Below are positions 45,370 to 53,487 of a stretch of 64,000 nt of DNA, one piece after another. The stretch lies in assembly GCF_002305855.1 (NCBI RefSeq), contig NZ_CP022163.1:868292-932291 (forward strand), read 5' to 3'. A program made the position numbers and the translations under genes. The notes beneath the pieces are model-generated. The model was not told the origin of the DNA. It made no database searches and saw only the letters and a list, made by a program, of their open reading frames with translations. This DNA is from Melittangium boletus DSM 14713 (GTDB taxonomy: Bacteria > Myxococcota > Myxococcia > Myxococcales > Myxococcaceae). The stretch's first letter is position 1. Every line of letters starts with the position of its first letter.

Positions 45370-45398
45370 CCCCTCGGGGACGGGGCTACACCGAGGGG
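45370..45398 (-). terminator. short hairpin overlapping the end of the MFS gene
   Basis: CCCCTCGG (45370-45377) can pair with CCGAGGGG (45391-45398), an 8-bp stem with a 13-base loop, straddling the MFS stop at 45386. It may end the peptide-cluster transcript. No T-run. Confidence 0.3.
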
Positions 45399-46558
45399 GC
45401 CTGGCTCGGGGCGCTCACGGCGCGGTGGACGAGCCAGGCGATGGCGATCAATCCCAGAACCAGGATCAGGCCGAGTTGCAGCAGGCCATTCCACCCCAGA
45501 ACCGACAGGAGGGCTCCGGACGACAACGACGCCACGCCGCTGGCGGTGAAGATACACAGGTCGTTGACCCCCTGGGCCCGGAAGCGCTCGGCACCCGAGC
45601 GGCTGCGCATCACCAGGGTCGTGGCGGTCACGAACACGAAACACCACCCCACTCCGACCAGTCCCAGTCCGACCAGGTGACCGCCAAAGCCCTGGACCCA
45701 GCTGAGCAGATACCCCGCGAGAAGCAGCAGCAATCCCCCCGCCTGCAACTGAGCGATCGACACCCTCTTGAGCAGGGCGCCGATCGACAGCGCGGGCAGG
45801 TACATGCACAGCAGGTGTACCTGAACGACCCAGCTCGCCTGACGAACCGCGAATTGCTCGATGCCGCACATCTGCAAGGGTGTTGGCACCATGAGCAGGC
45901 TCATCACCAGGAAGGCCCCGGCGCCCATGACCACCATCGGCCAGTACAACGCGCGGGCGCGTGCGTCGGGCGTGAAGGACACCTCGGAGGAGACCGCGGC
46001 CTGAGGTTGGTACGCCACCAGCGCGAGCGCGGCCATTGCCTGGAGCACCGCCAGGCACAGCAGGACCCAAGGCACATAGTGGGACGTCCGTCCCTCCAAG
46101 AAGCCAAAGAGCGAGAGGCCGGGAAAGATGCCCGCGGCGCTGGCGAGCTGGACCCGGGTCAGCAGGCGCGGGGCATTGCCGCTCTCCTGCCCCTCGAGGA
46201 TGGCGAAACGGTACTGCTGCACGAAGGCACCGTGGAGACCGAAGCCGCAAACCGCCGCGCAGAACAGCCAGAAATCCACCCCAAGCACCGCGCGCGCCGC
46301 CAACGCCAGGCTACCGGCGCCCAGCAACGCCGAGGCGATGAAGCAGGCCCTGCGTCCGAAGCGGCGCATCAGCTGACTGGCGGGCCAGCCGCCCAGGGCC
46401 GAGGACATCACCTGCACGGCCACCGGCAGGGTCGCGAGCCGCATGTCCATCGCGAGTTCCTTGCCCATCAGGCTGCCGACGAACTGGATCGACACCATGC
46501 TGGCGGTGCCAATGACCTGGCACAGCAGAAGGACCCACGTGTTGATGGTCGTGATCAA
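45386..46558 (-). CDS. MFS transporter, candidate exporter of the AGCIS peptide product
   Basis: This 390-residue membrane protein has 12 predicted helices. A typical MFS loop 2-3 motif, GGWPASQLMRRFGRR, lies near residue 65. Two 6-helix halves are separated by a charged loop around residue 195. It shows no transporter-specific motif that tells its cargo. The start overlaps the preceding GRDP-like gene by four bases (46555-46558), so it belongs to the operon behind the AGCIS peptide. By position it should export the mature peptide product or give self-protection, which is an inference. No peptidase domain is present. Confidence 0.85.
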   Translation of the reverse strand: MITTINTWVLLLCQVIGTASMVSIQFVGSLMGKELAMDMRLATLPVAVQVMSSALGGWPASQLMRRFGRRACFIASALLGAGSLALAARAVLGVDFWLFCAAVCGFGLHGAFVQQYRFAILEGQESGNAPRLLTRVQLASAAGIFPGLSLFGFLEGRTSHYVPWVLLCLAVLQAMAALALVAYQPQAAVSSEVSFTPDARARALYWPMVVMGAGAFLVMSLLMVPTPLQMCGIEQFAVRQASWVVQVHLLCMYLPALSIGALLKRVSIAQLQAGGLLLLLAGYLLSWVQGFGGHLVGLGLVGVGWCFVFVTATTLVMRSRSGAERFRAQGVNDLCIFTASGVASLSSGALLSVLGWNGLLQLGLILVLGLIAIAWLVHRAVSAPSQAPSV

Positions 46559-47097
46559 CGAACGTGCTCCATGGGTTGTTCGGATGGGCCCTCCGCCTCG
46601 AGTGCCGCGATGTCCGCCAGGGACAGGCCCATCCGCTGGTGGAGGAAGCGTACCATGGTCCAGTGGGGCAGCGCGCCCTCGTCGAAGGGGCCGAACTCAT
46701 CGCGGTACAATGGAAGCCAGCGCATGGACTCCTCCAGCATCTGCTCCCGGCTGGGCTGACTCCCCTGGTAGTCCTCGTACGGCAGGCTGCGGTGATGGAT
46801 GAAGAAGCGCCCCGGCAGGCGCTCCTCGCACAACTCCCGATACTCCCGGGTCTGCAGGATCAAATAGTGCCAGACCTCATCGATCGCCTGTTCCACGGGC
46901 AGGAACAGCCCGGCCAGCTGCTGTGGGTAGCGAGAGATCAAGTACAGGTACCTCAAGCACTCGAGGACCTGACGCTCGACATACGTGGGCTCTTCGCCGG
47001 TGGTCCGCACGAAGTGCCGCACCACGCCGGCGTGAAGCGAATCACCGAGCAAGGCCTTCAGCGCGTCGGCCGTCACCTGGGAGGGATGGGGATTCAT
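46555..47097 (-). CDS. GRDP-like (glycine-rich domain-containing-protein-like) protein, putative RiPP-associated factor
   Basis: This 180-residue soluble protein contains DEVWHYLILQTREYRELC, then GRFFIHHRSL, and a helical C-terminal half. The spacing of E/W/H, T-Y-C and IHH matches the conserved core of the GRDP-like family (PF07173 type), known in plants and bacteria and of unknown chemistry. His and Glu residues could bind metal. It is sandwiched between the adenylate-forming enzyme and the exporter, with four-base overlaps on both sides. A role in modifying or handling the AGCIS peptide is likely from context only. No signal peptide. Confidence 0.65.
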   Translation of the reverse strand: MNPHPSQVTADALKALLGDSLHAGVVRHFVRTTGEEPTYVERQVLECLRYLYLISRYPQQLAGLFLPVEQAIDEVWHYLILQTREYRELCEERLPGRFFIHHRSLPYEDYQGSQPSREQMLEESMRWLPLYRDEFGPFDEGALPHWTMVRFLHQRMGLSLADIAALEAEGPSEQPMEHVR

Positions 47098-48344
47098 GAC
47101 TCACCTTGCATCAGCCAGGCGTACTTCCCGGACTTGCCAATCGCGATGTGCTCGCGATGTTCGAGATCACAGTCGAGCCCGGCGGCCTCCAGGATCCTTT
47201 GGCGCAGTGCGCGCGCCACGGCGGGCTCGACGGGCATGTTGTCGAAGGTGGTGTATCGCAGCCGGGCCTGACGCGGCGCCGTCAGCTGGAGCTGATAGAC
47301 GAAGATGGACGGCGTGGCGTCGGAGATCCAGTCGTCGAGGTCCGCCTGGGAGATCACGCCCCCCTGCTCGAGCCGCAGCAATTCCTTCTCCCGCCCGCAG
47401 AAGCGGCGAATCCGAAGCGGATCCGGAGAGCCATCGACCGTCTCGGCGCAATCACCGGAGCGGTAGCGGATCAACGGCATGAAGGGGTTGCGCAAGCTCG
47501 AGACGATGATGCTGTAGATCTTGCTGCCCTCCTCGACGGGGATCAGCTCCAGCTGCATCTTGTCGAGGTAGGGCCAGTACCGTCCGTGACGATCGCTGTA
47601 ATACAGGTAGCCCAGCTCGGTGCTGCCAAACAGGTCGATGATCGGGCACTCGAAGTGCCGCTGCAGGAACCGCCGGACGTTCCTCGGCGTGTACTCGTAG
47701 GCGTGGATGATGCTGGCCGGCATCGGAAAGCGCTGCCACGCCCCCAGCTCCAGGGCCTTTCGCACCAGATGGGCGAGGTGGTAGCTGTCGCAGTCGAGGT
47801 GATACCAGCCCAGCGGATGCGCGCGCTGGACCACGGTCATTTCATCGACCATGCGCTCCACCTCACCGCGCTCCCAGAGCGCCGGGTCGAGCCGCAGGTT
47901 GAGATAGAGCGTGCGCGGGTCGAGTCGGCGATCCTCGAGGCTCGGAAGTTCCGGCACCTCGGCGCCGCGCTTCCTCGCATTGAGCCGCGCCACATGCTCG
48001 GTCGCCAGCACCGTGGTGACCGAGACCCGCTGACAGTTCTGCTGCCAGGTGGCGGCGATATCGGGATGCTCGCTCCACAACTGATAGTAGGACTTCAACA
48101 GGAAGAACGGCGGGCGGATGATCTGCATCCGCGCGTGATTGGTGCCGGTCGAGAGCACGAACTCCGCCCCGCCCACCTTCAACGCCTCGGCCAGCGTGGG
48201 AGTCATCCAGTTGTCCGGAAAACCCCTGGCGATCTCCGGCTTCTCCAGGATCGGGAAGAACCCCTGCTCGACCGACTGGCGGTAGATGGGGATGTCCCTG
48301 ACCTGCTCGATCATCGCGGCAAACGTCTGTTCACGGGCATCCAT
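47094..48344 (-). CDS. PaaK/LuxE-like adenylate-forming enzyme of the AGCIS peptide cluster
   Basis: The preferred start is the ATG at 48344 (MDAREQTF); a GTG at 48413 is in frame but lies at the base of the hairpin and lacks a Shine-Dalgarno. The 416-residue enzyme resembles phenylacetate-CoA ligase, coenzyme F390 synthetase and LuxE. It shows FAAMIEQVRDIPIYRQSV at the N-terminus, the ATP loop STGTNHARM, the ANL core motif IIDLFGSTELGYLYYSD, and RYRSGDCAE with GREKELLRLEQGGVIS near the C-terminal hinge. It should activate a carboxylate as the adenylate, then pass it to a thiol, amine or CoA. It overlaps the next gene by four bases. In this cluster the substrate could be a side chain or the C-terminus of the peptide, an inference. 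Confidence 0.8.
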   Translation of the reverse strand: MDAREQTFAAMIEQVRDIPIYRQSVEQGFFPILEKPEIARGFPDNWMTPTLAEALKVGGAEFVLSTGTNHARMQIIRPPFFLLKSYYQLWSEHPDIAATWQQNCQRVSVTTVLATEHVARLNARKRGAEVPELPSLEDRRLDPRTLYLNLRLDPALWERGEVERMVDEMTVVQRAHPLGWYHLDCDSYHLAHLVRKALELGAWQRFPMPASIIHAYEYTPRNVRRFLQRHFECPIIDLFGSTELGYLYYSDRHGRYWPYLDKMQLELIPVEEGSKIYSIIVSSLRNPFMPLIRYRSGDCAETVDGSPDPLRIRRFCGREKELLRLEQGGVISQADLDDWISDATPSIFVYQLQLTAPRQARLRYTTFDNMPVEPAVARALRQRILEAAGLDCDLEHREHIAIGKSGKYAWLMQGES

Positions 48345-48412
48345 CGGTTGGGCTCGGAGAAGACAGTCGAACAGGACCTTGATAAACGTTGCATCCAACA
48401 ACAATGCCGGCA

Positions 48413-48461
48413 CGAGCGGGACGGGAGGTCACGAAGAGCTGTTGTTCTCCCGCCCCGCTCG
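48413..48461 (-). terminator. attenuator-like hairpin between peptide gene and enzyme operon
   Basis: On the reverse-strand RNA, CGAGCGGGGCGGGAG (48461-48447) pairs with CTCCCGTCCCGCTCG (48427-48413) over 15 bp with a single G-U pair and a 19-base loop. It begins 18 bases after the peptide stop. A T-rich, not pure T, stretch follows. It would stop most transcripts or protect the peptide mRNA, giving an excess of precursor over enzymes. Confidence 0.6.
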
Positions 48462-48479
48462 CGGTCCTGAATGACGCGA

Positions 48480-48680
48480 TCAGCTGATACAACCGGCCTT
48501 GGAAATGCAGCCGGCCTTGGAAATGCAGCCCGCCTTCACGGTCACACCCCGGGAGATACAGCCGGCCTTCGCGGGGCCAGAGATGCAACCCGCATCACGG
48601 GCCGACTCCCCGGCCGAATTGGCCGACACCCACTGATTCCAGAGCTGATCCTGCGCCATCTGGCTGATCAAGTGCTTCAT
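48480..48680 (-). CDS. multi-core RiPP-like precursor peptide with five AGCIS repeats
   Basis: The ATG at 48680 has a strong Shine-Dalgarno, CTCGGAGG, six bases upstream. The 66-residue peptide has a leader-like N-terminal part (MKHLISQMAQDQLWNQWVSA, then an Asn/Ser/Ala/Gly/Glu linker to D29). It then carries AGCIS at residues 30-34, 39-43, 50-54, 56-60 and 62-66. Lys precedes each copy except the first (K38, K49, K55, K61), and the peptide ends exactly with the last AGCIS. Codons for the repeats vary (tgc/tgt, atc/att, tcc/tct/agc), which shows selection on the peptide, not on DNA. This is how multi-core ribosomal peptides are built: leader, then short cores with a protease site. I know of no described class with this core. 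It precedes an enzyme/exporter operon. Confidence 0.75.
   Translation of the reverse strand: MKHLISQMAQDQLWNQWVSANSAGESARDAGCISGPAKAGCISRGVTVKAGCISKAGCISKAGCIS
48483..48593 (-). repeat. five-fold AGCIS-coding repeat
   Basis: The DNA coding for residues 30-66 of the precursor repeats a 15-base AGCIS unit five times. The last three units are separated only by one Lys codon (18-base period); the first two spacers code GPAK and RGVTVK. The synonymous differences show that the repeats are old enough to have drifted. Confidence 0.8.
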
Positions 48681-48804
48681 TTGAGCCTCCGAGAGTGAAC
48701 GGTTGGATGATGCGTTGAGTCACCACACTTCAACGGCACGCACCCCACGAAAGCATCGGGTGCGCCACGGCCCGGCGGACCGACACAATGGTTGCCCAAC
48801 CGTT

Positions 48805-48840
48805 CTTTGACTTTAGGGATTGAGCAATCGGAAGTCAAAG
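48805..48840 (-). promoter_or_regulatory. sigma-70-like promoter embedded in a 9-bp inverted repeat (peptide gene)
   Basis: On the reverse strand, TTGACT (48838-48833) and TAAAGT (48815-48810) are spaced by 17 bases. Both hexamers lie in the arms of the perfect inverted repeat CTTTGACTT (48805-48813) and AAGTCAAAG (48832-48840). A dimeric repressor bound to these arms would block RNA polymerase, so the repeat may be an operator. The start of the peptide gene is about 130 bases downstream. Confidence 0.5.
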
Positions 48841-48923
48841 CACCTTCAGACATTTCCGCTTTAACTTGAATTTACGATTTTCTCAGAAATTGGGGTTTCG
48901 CCATGCAACGATTCAGGCCTGTA

Positions 48924-48950
48924 TTGAGTTGCCCTTATCGTTCTTATCAT
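48924..48950 (+). promoter_or_regulatory. weak candidate promoter for the P450 gene
   Basis: TTGAGT (48924-48929) and TATCAT (48945-48950) are 15 bases apart, a short spacing. The surrounding DNA is AT-rich. It would leave a 5' leader of about 170 bases to the ATG at 49132. Confidence 0.25.
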
Positions 48951-49131
48951 TGCATCGCGCAAGCATGACGCGGCCCGGCAGGGGATTCGAGTGTTCGTGC
49001 GGCACCTAGACAGCGAGCCCGGCGTTTGTCTTCTCCCGTGGGGACAAAGCAAGACAGCGCGAAGAGAGCCATGCATGGGTAGGCAGAACGGCCAATCCTT
49101 TTCGTGTCCGCCTCAACCCAGGAGCTGCCCG

Positions 49132-50319
49132 ATGCAATCGATTCCAGACTTGATGCCGCTCGCACACCGCATGAATCCCTATCCCTTGTACGCGGAGTTG
49201 AGACGTGACCATCCGGTCTGCCGCGTCGAGCCCGGTGGACTCGTGGCCATCAGCCGGTACGAGGACGTGGAATATGTCCTCAAGCATCCGGAGATTTTTT
49301 CCTCTCACGGCTTCCGGGTTGCCTGGCAACCGGAGTGGGTGGGCGACAACCCCCTCGCCCAGTCCGTCGCCGCGTCCGACGGCCAGGAACACACCCGTCT
49401 GCGCTCCCTCATCGGTCGCGCATTCACCCCCGCGGCCATCAACCGGCTCGGCGAGCGGATCCGAGCGACCGCCTCCCGGCTCGCCGACGACCTGCTCGCC
49501 CGGGGCGAGGCCGATTTCATGGAGTCCTTCGCCGCTCCCCTGCCCGCGCGGGCCATCAGCGCGCTGCTCGGTATCGACCCCTCCCTCGAGCGCCATTACA
49601 AGCGCTGGACGGAGGTGCTCGTCAGCATCACGCCCATCCCCGAGAACACGGAGCACGTGCGCCGCACCCGCGACACCATCGCCGAGATGAAACACCACGT
49701 TCAGCGGCTCATCGACGAGCGGCGCGCCCAGCCCTCGGACGACGTGCTGGGCCTCATCGTGCGGGGTGGCCCCGATGGCCAGCGGCTCAGCGACCCGGAG
49801 ATCGTCGGTCTGGTCTTCACCCTGCTCACCGCGGGACTCGAGACGACAAGCTTCCTCTTCACCCATGCGGTGCGGCTGTTGGCGGAGCGTCCCGATGTGC
49901 TCGAGCAGCTGCGTGCCCACCGCGAGCTGTTGCCGAAGTTCATCGAGGAGGTGCTGCGCTACAATGGGCCCGTGCAGGCGTTGCCGCGCATCGTCACGAC
50001 CGAGGTGGAGCTGGCTGGCGTGCGCATCGAGCGCGGTGCGTGCGTCTTGCCGCTCATCGCCTCCGCCAACCGCGACGAGGCGCGCTTCCCCCACGCCGAC
50101 CGATTCGACCTGGAGCGCGAGGAGTCGGGAATCCCCTTCGGGTATGGCGCTCACTACTGCCTGGGGGCCTTCCTGGCCCGGCTCGAGGCCCGGACGGGAT
50201 TCGACGCGCTGCTCGACCGGTTCAGCGGCTTCTCGCTCATTCCCGAGGGACTGGTGTGGAACCGGGGGCTCGTCACGAGCGGACCGGTGAAGATGCCGGT
50301 CCGATTCCTGAAGAACTGA
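49132..50319 (+). CDS. cytochrome P450
   Basis: I chose the ATG at 49132, with AGGAG eight bases upstream; the frame is open further upstream to 48991 but that part is not P450-like. The 395-residue enzyme has the heme loop FGYGAHYCLG with ligand C343, the ExxR motif at E273-R276 and the I-helix AGLETTS (234-240), where E237 replaces the more common Asp and the conserved Thr follows. Redox partner genes are absent in the window. It oxidises an unknown substrate, requiring ferredoxin from elsewhere. It diverges from the AGCIS peptide gene and may share its regulation, so it is a candidate tailoring enzyme. Confidence 0.93.
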   Translation: MQSIPDLMPLAHRMNPYPLYAELRRDHPVCRVEPGGLVAISRYEDVEYVLKHPEIFSSHGFRVAWQPEWVGDNPLAQSVAASDGQEHTRLRSLIGRAFTPAAINRLGERIRATASRLADDLLARGEADFMESFAAPLPARAISALLGIDPSLERHYKRWTEVLVSITPIPENTEHVRRTRDTIAEMKHHVQRLIDERRAQPSDDVLGLIVRGGPDGQRLSDPEIVGLVFTLLTAGLETTSFLFTHAVRLLAERPDVLEQLRAHRELLPKFIEEVLRYNGPVQALPRIVTTEVELAGVRIERGACVLPLIASANRDEARFPHADRFDLEREESGIPFGYGAHYCLGAFLARLEARTGFDALLDRFSGFSLIPEGLVWNRGLVTSGPVKMPVRFLKN

Positions 50320-50347
50320 GAACCTCGTCCCCTTCGCTCCACCGAGG

Positions 50348-51766
50348 TCAGGGAGGGGAAGAAGGACCGCCCGCGTCCACGCTCATGGGGACGGGTTGAG
50401 GCTTGGCGACGCGCACCAGGCAGCGGCCCTCATAGGCCACGGTCTGCGGGGGACACGCCGGGGTCGTATGCACGATCGAAAGCCAACAGCCGCCATTGAT
50501 TTCAAGCTCCAGACCCGCCGTGCACGGGGCTCGCTTCTGGTTGGGAGAGAGGGCAGGGGGCGCTCCCGGCCCCGCCACGGCCATGCCGTCCTGGTCTGTC
50601 CAGGCAACCTCCCACGCGGGAGGCGCTTCCAACTCCCCTTCCCTCGCCCACGGATACATCACGGCCACGACGCCCAATCCCAGGGCGCCCAGGGCCACCA
50701 GGGCTGGGAGGACTCGGCGCTCACGGTGGGACCTGGCGGGCACCGCCATGGGCCGCCTGCCCCGCCTGGGCTTCTTGTCCTTCCACTTCGCCAGCCACGC
50801 CTCGGGATCGATCTCCCCACCCTCTGGAAGGAAGTCCTCGGTGGTGCGCTCTTCCTCCATCCAATCGAAGCACAGGGGCCGCTCCCAACCCGGCGCTTCC
50901 CGGGCTTCTTGAAGCAGCACGGCCAGTTCCTCGCACAACGCCTCCATGCCCGGCACGCGCTCCCCGGGCTCCCGCGCCAGCATCCTCATGCACAGGTGTG
51001 AGAGGGTCTTGGGCACGCGGAAGTTGCGCTCGTGAGGCGGCGTGGGCGCTCCCGCCAGGATGCCCTCCACCAGCGCCGCGTCTGGACCCGTGAAGGGATA
51101 CACGTCCGTGAGGAGCACGTAGAGCAGGACCCCCAGCGCATACACCTCGTCCGTTTCCGCATAGCGGTAGCGCGCTCCAGGGACGCGGCCCTCGAGACGG
51201 CTGAAGGCCAGGGACTCGGGGCTGCGGTAGTAGAGGCTGGCGGGTGGCAGTACCCCCTTCGTCACACGAGGCACCAGAGGGCTCGAGCCCGCTCCGAAGT
51301 CCACCAGCACCGGCGCCCCGTCCGTCTCGCGCACCAGCACGTTGTCTCCCTTCAAGTCCCGGTGGAACACCCCCTGGGCATGCAACCCCCTCAAGGAGCG
51401 GACGAGGGGCAGCAGTTTCTCCACCACCTCTCGGGCACACGGGTTGTGCTCGCGAGCCCACCCGTAGAGCGTCATACCGGGGACGTACTCCATGACGAGC
51501 ACCAGGTACTCGGGCTGTTCCTCGGGCCATCGCAGGTGGCCCCTGAGCTTCACCACATGAGCGGACTGCTGGGGGAGCATGACGAACAGTTCCCGCCAGC
51601 CCCAGTCGCCCACGCTCTCGAGGTGGATGAACTTGAGCGCGCTCGGCCGACCGTCGCGCCAGGCCAGGTACACCCCGCCAAAGCCCCCCTGCCCCAGCTT
51701 CCTGTCGATGCGGTAGCCGCCCACCTCCATGCCCGACTTCACCTTCTCGTCCAGCTCGGACCTCAT
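50348..51766 (-). CDS. Ser/Thr protein kinase, membrane-anchored, with Cys-rich periplasmic tail
   Basis: The ATG at 51766 follows GGGAGGGGCGTC; the open frame extends upstream without kinase-like sequence. The 472-residue protein is a Hanks-type kinase: glycine loop GQGGFGGV (25-32), Lys45, catalytic HRDLKGDN (D137) and DFG (D156). Unlike most kinases the loop after DFG is DFGAGSSPLV, without a long activation segment. A single membrane helix follows (about 368-388). The exterior tail has the pattern C-x8-EINGGCW-x8-C-x7-Y-x-G-x-C, shared with the protein at 16851-17612. It probably senses an outside signal and phosphorylates cytoplasmic proteins. It is divergent from the ATPase gene at 51979. 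Confidence 0.93.
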   Translation of the reverse strand: MRSELDEKVKSGMEVGGYRIDRKLGQGGFGGVYLAWRDGRPSALKFIHLESVGDWGWRELFVMLPQQSAHVVKLRGHLRWPEEQPEYLVLVMEYVPGMTLYGWAREHNPCAREVVEKLLPLVRSLRGLHAQGVFHRDLKGDNVLVRETDGAPVLVDFGAGSSPLVPRVTKGVLPPASLYYRSPESLAFSRLEGRVPGARYRYAETDEVYALGVLLYVLLTDVYPFTGPDAALVEGILAGAPTPPHERNFRVPKTLSHLCMRMLAREPGERVPGMEALCEELAVLLQEAREAPGWERPLCFDWMEEERTTEDFLPEGGEIDPEAWLAKWKDKKPRRGRRPMAVPARSHRERRVLPALVALGALGLGVVAVMYPWAREGELEAPPAWEVAWTDQDGMAVAGPGAPPALSPNQKRAPCTAGLELEINGGCWLSIVHTTPACPPQTVAYEGRCLVRVAKPQPVPMSVDAGGPSSPP

Positions 51767-51978
51767 GACGCCCCTCCCGAGAAAAGCCCAGCCCGGTGAC
51801 TTCCGAAGTTCGCACCCATGGCGCCATCTCTTGAGTAGGAGACTACCACGCGCCCCAGAGCAATCCAGCGGGCAATCCGCGGCGTCCGCACCCGAGCAAC
51901 CTCCGGATGGGGCGGGTTCGCCCTTCGTGGTACACCGCCTGCATCTGACACCGAGGTCGGCACCCGTCGAGGAGCAAC

Positions 51979-53487
51979 ATGGCAACGAAAAGCCGGGGAA
52001 GAGTGCAACAGGCCAAGCGGGTACGAGCGGGAGCGCGCAAGCCGCCCCCCACACAGCCGCAGCCCGTGTACTTCCTGTCACTGACCCTCAAGAACGTGCG
52101 CTGCTTCGGACCCGAACAAACCCTGAAGCTCTCCGATGACCAGGGACGTCCGGCGAGATGGACGGTCATCCTCGGCAATAACGGCATGGGCAAGACCACG
52201 TTATTGCAAGCCCTCACCACCTTTGAACCAGACCTAATCAATCAACAAAAGAAGATAAAAATTGATGTCTCCAACTCCCGCGCACCCAAGGGTTATTTGC
52301 CTATTGGCTACGCACCCAGGGGATTCACACAAAGTGAACGCCTACCCTGGCTGCCAATTCGGCATCAGTCAGCTAGCGCTTATTTTTCAGTCAAAGTCAG
52401 GGCTGGCACGCTGGCACCAGCCAAAGATGATCAAACACAACAAGACGAAATCTGGCATGAACTAAGCTCGGATGGAGCGAAGTCTGCAGTAGAAATCCAA
52501 GAACCCTTCCTTAACCTGGCCTGCTACGGCTATGGAGCGACACGACGAATGGGGTCTGGCTCATTGTCTGCGCCGAAGGAAACCCAGCCCAGTGACAGCC
52601 TCTTCTTCGAGGATATCCCCCTACGAAACGCGGAAGAGTGGCTCCTTCAAGCTGATTACGCCGCCAGCAAGCAGTCACCCGAGCAAAGTAGCGCCGTATT
52701 GAGGCGCGATCGCATTAAGAGCGCCTAACAAAAATCCGCTTTGAGGGGCTTCTCCCTCGGGAAAAAGGGCCCAGCCCTTATTTTTGTTAGGCGCTCTAAG
52801 CAACTTCTCATCGACCTGCTTCCAGAAGTGAGCGACCTGCGCTTCGCGCCTCCCGATGCCAACAACATGGCGGCGAGGGTCGAAGTAAAAACCCACTTTG
52901 GGTGGGTCGCAATGCGCGGATTGAGCCTGGGCTATAGGACGCTCATCGCCTGGATGGTTGACCTCGCGAGCCGCTTGTTCGAGCGCTACCCGAATAGCCC
53001 CAACCCATTGGCTGAACCGGCGGTGGTACTCGTCGATGAAATCGACCTCCACCTGCATCCAACATGGCAACGTGAACTCATCGGCCATTTGACTGAGCGT
53101 TTCCCCAGCACCCAGTTCATCGTGACCGCGCACAGCCCGCTCGTCGTCCAGAGCGCCACGGATGCGAACATCGTAGTACTGAAACGAGAAGGCGACCACG
53201 TCCTCATCGACAACGACGTGGAATCCATCCGGGGCTGGCGGGTGGATCAGATCCTCACGAGTGATCTGTTCGGGCTCGAAACGGCCCGGCCGCCTCAGGT
53301 CGAGGAGTTCCTCAAGGAGCGGACCGCACTCCTCTCCAAAGCCAGGCTGACGAAAAAGGACGAAGCTCGACTGCGCGAATTGGACTCCGCGATTGGTCCT
53401 CTGCCCACAGGCGAGACGAAGACCGAACGCGAAGCCCTCGACCTCATCCAACGCGCCGCCGAGCGCATGCAGGATGGCCGGAAGTGA
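51979..53487 (+). pseudogene. ptuA: Septu-like PtuA ATPase, interrupted by a MITE
   Basis: Two same-frame halves, 51979-52728 and 52741-53487, are one AAA/SMC-like ATPase. The first has Walker A GNNGMGKTT at residues 66-74. The second has the ABC-like signature GLSLGYRT, Walker B VVLVDEIDLHLHP (D326/E327 after repair) and the switch His in VTAHSPLVV. A 78-bp inverted-repeat insertion plus a TAA duplication (81 bases) adds 27 codons and puts an in-frame TAA at 52726. Removing it restores ...RRDRIKQLLIDLLPEV... and a 475-residue protein. PtuA ATPases with an HNH partner form the Septu anti-phage system. As it stands the protein is truncated before Walker B; re-initiation from a TTG at 52741 is possible but would not restore a single chain. 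The middle is AT-richer than its neighbours, a sign of horizontal transfer. Confidence 0.85.
52719..52796. mobile_element. 78-bp palindromic MITE with 17-bp terminal inverted repeats
   Basis: The left end GAGCGCCTAACAAAAAT (52719-52735) is the exact reverse complement of the right end (52780-52796). The flanking TAA at 52716-52718 and 52797-52799 is a 3-bp target duplication. The ends and the TNA target resemble IS5-group (IS1031-like) elements. No transposase is encoded, so it needs one in trans. Inserted in the PtuA coding sequence; it could also form a stable RNA hairpin. Confidence 0.8.

Larger units (their letters stand above)
48681..49131. other. AT-rich divergent control region of the peptide cluster and P450
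   Basis: About 450 bases with noticeably lower GC than the surrounding genes. It carries the inverted repeat and promoter for the peptide gene (48805-48840) and a possible forward promoter near 48924-48950. The stretch 48991-49131 is open in the P450 frame but low in similarity to P450 N-termini, so I treat it as 5' untranslated. Confidence 0.5.

Noticed and set aside
48471..48698. A forward ORF opposite the AGCIS peptide
   Set aside because: It is the antisense of the repeats; no Shine-Dalgarno, and the reverse frame has the strong one plus the operon context.
48991..49131. Longer N-terminus for the P450
   Set aside because: The extra 47 codons are not P450-like; the ATG at 49132 has AGGAG and starts directly with the expected N-terminal helix region.
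52741..53487. The second ATPase half as an independent gene
   Set aside because: Its proposed start is a TTG inside the MITE, and it is in frame with, and the continuation of, the first half.
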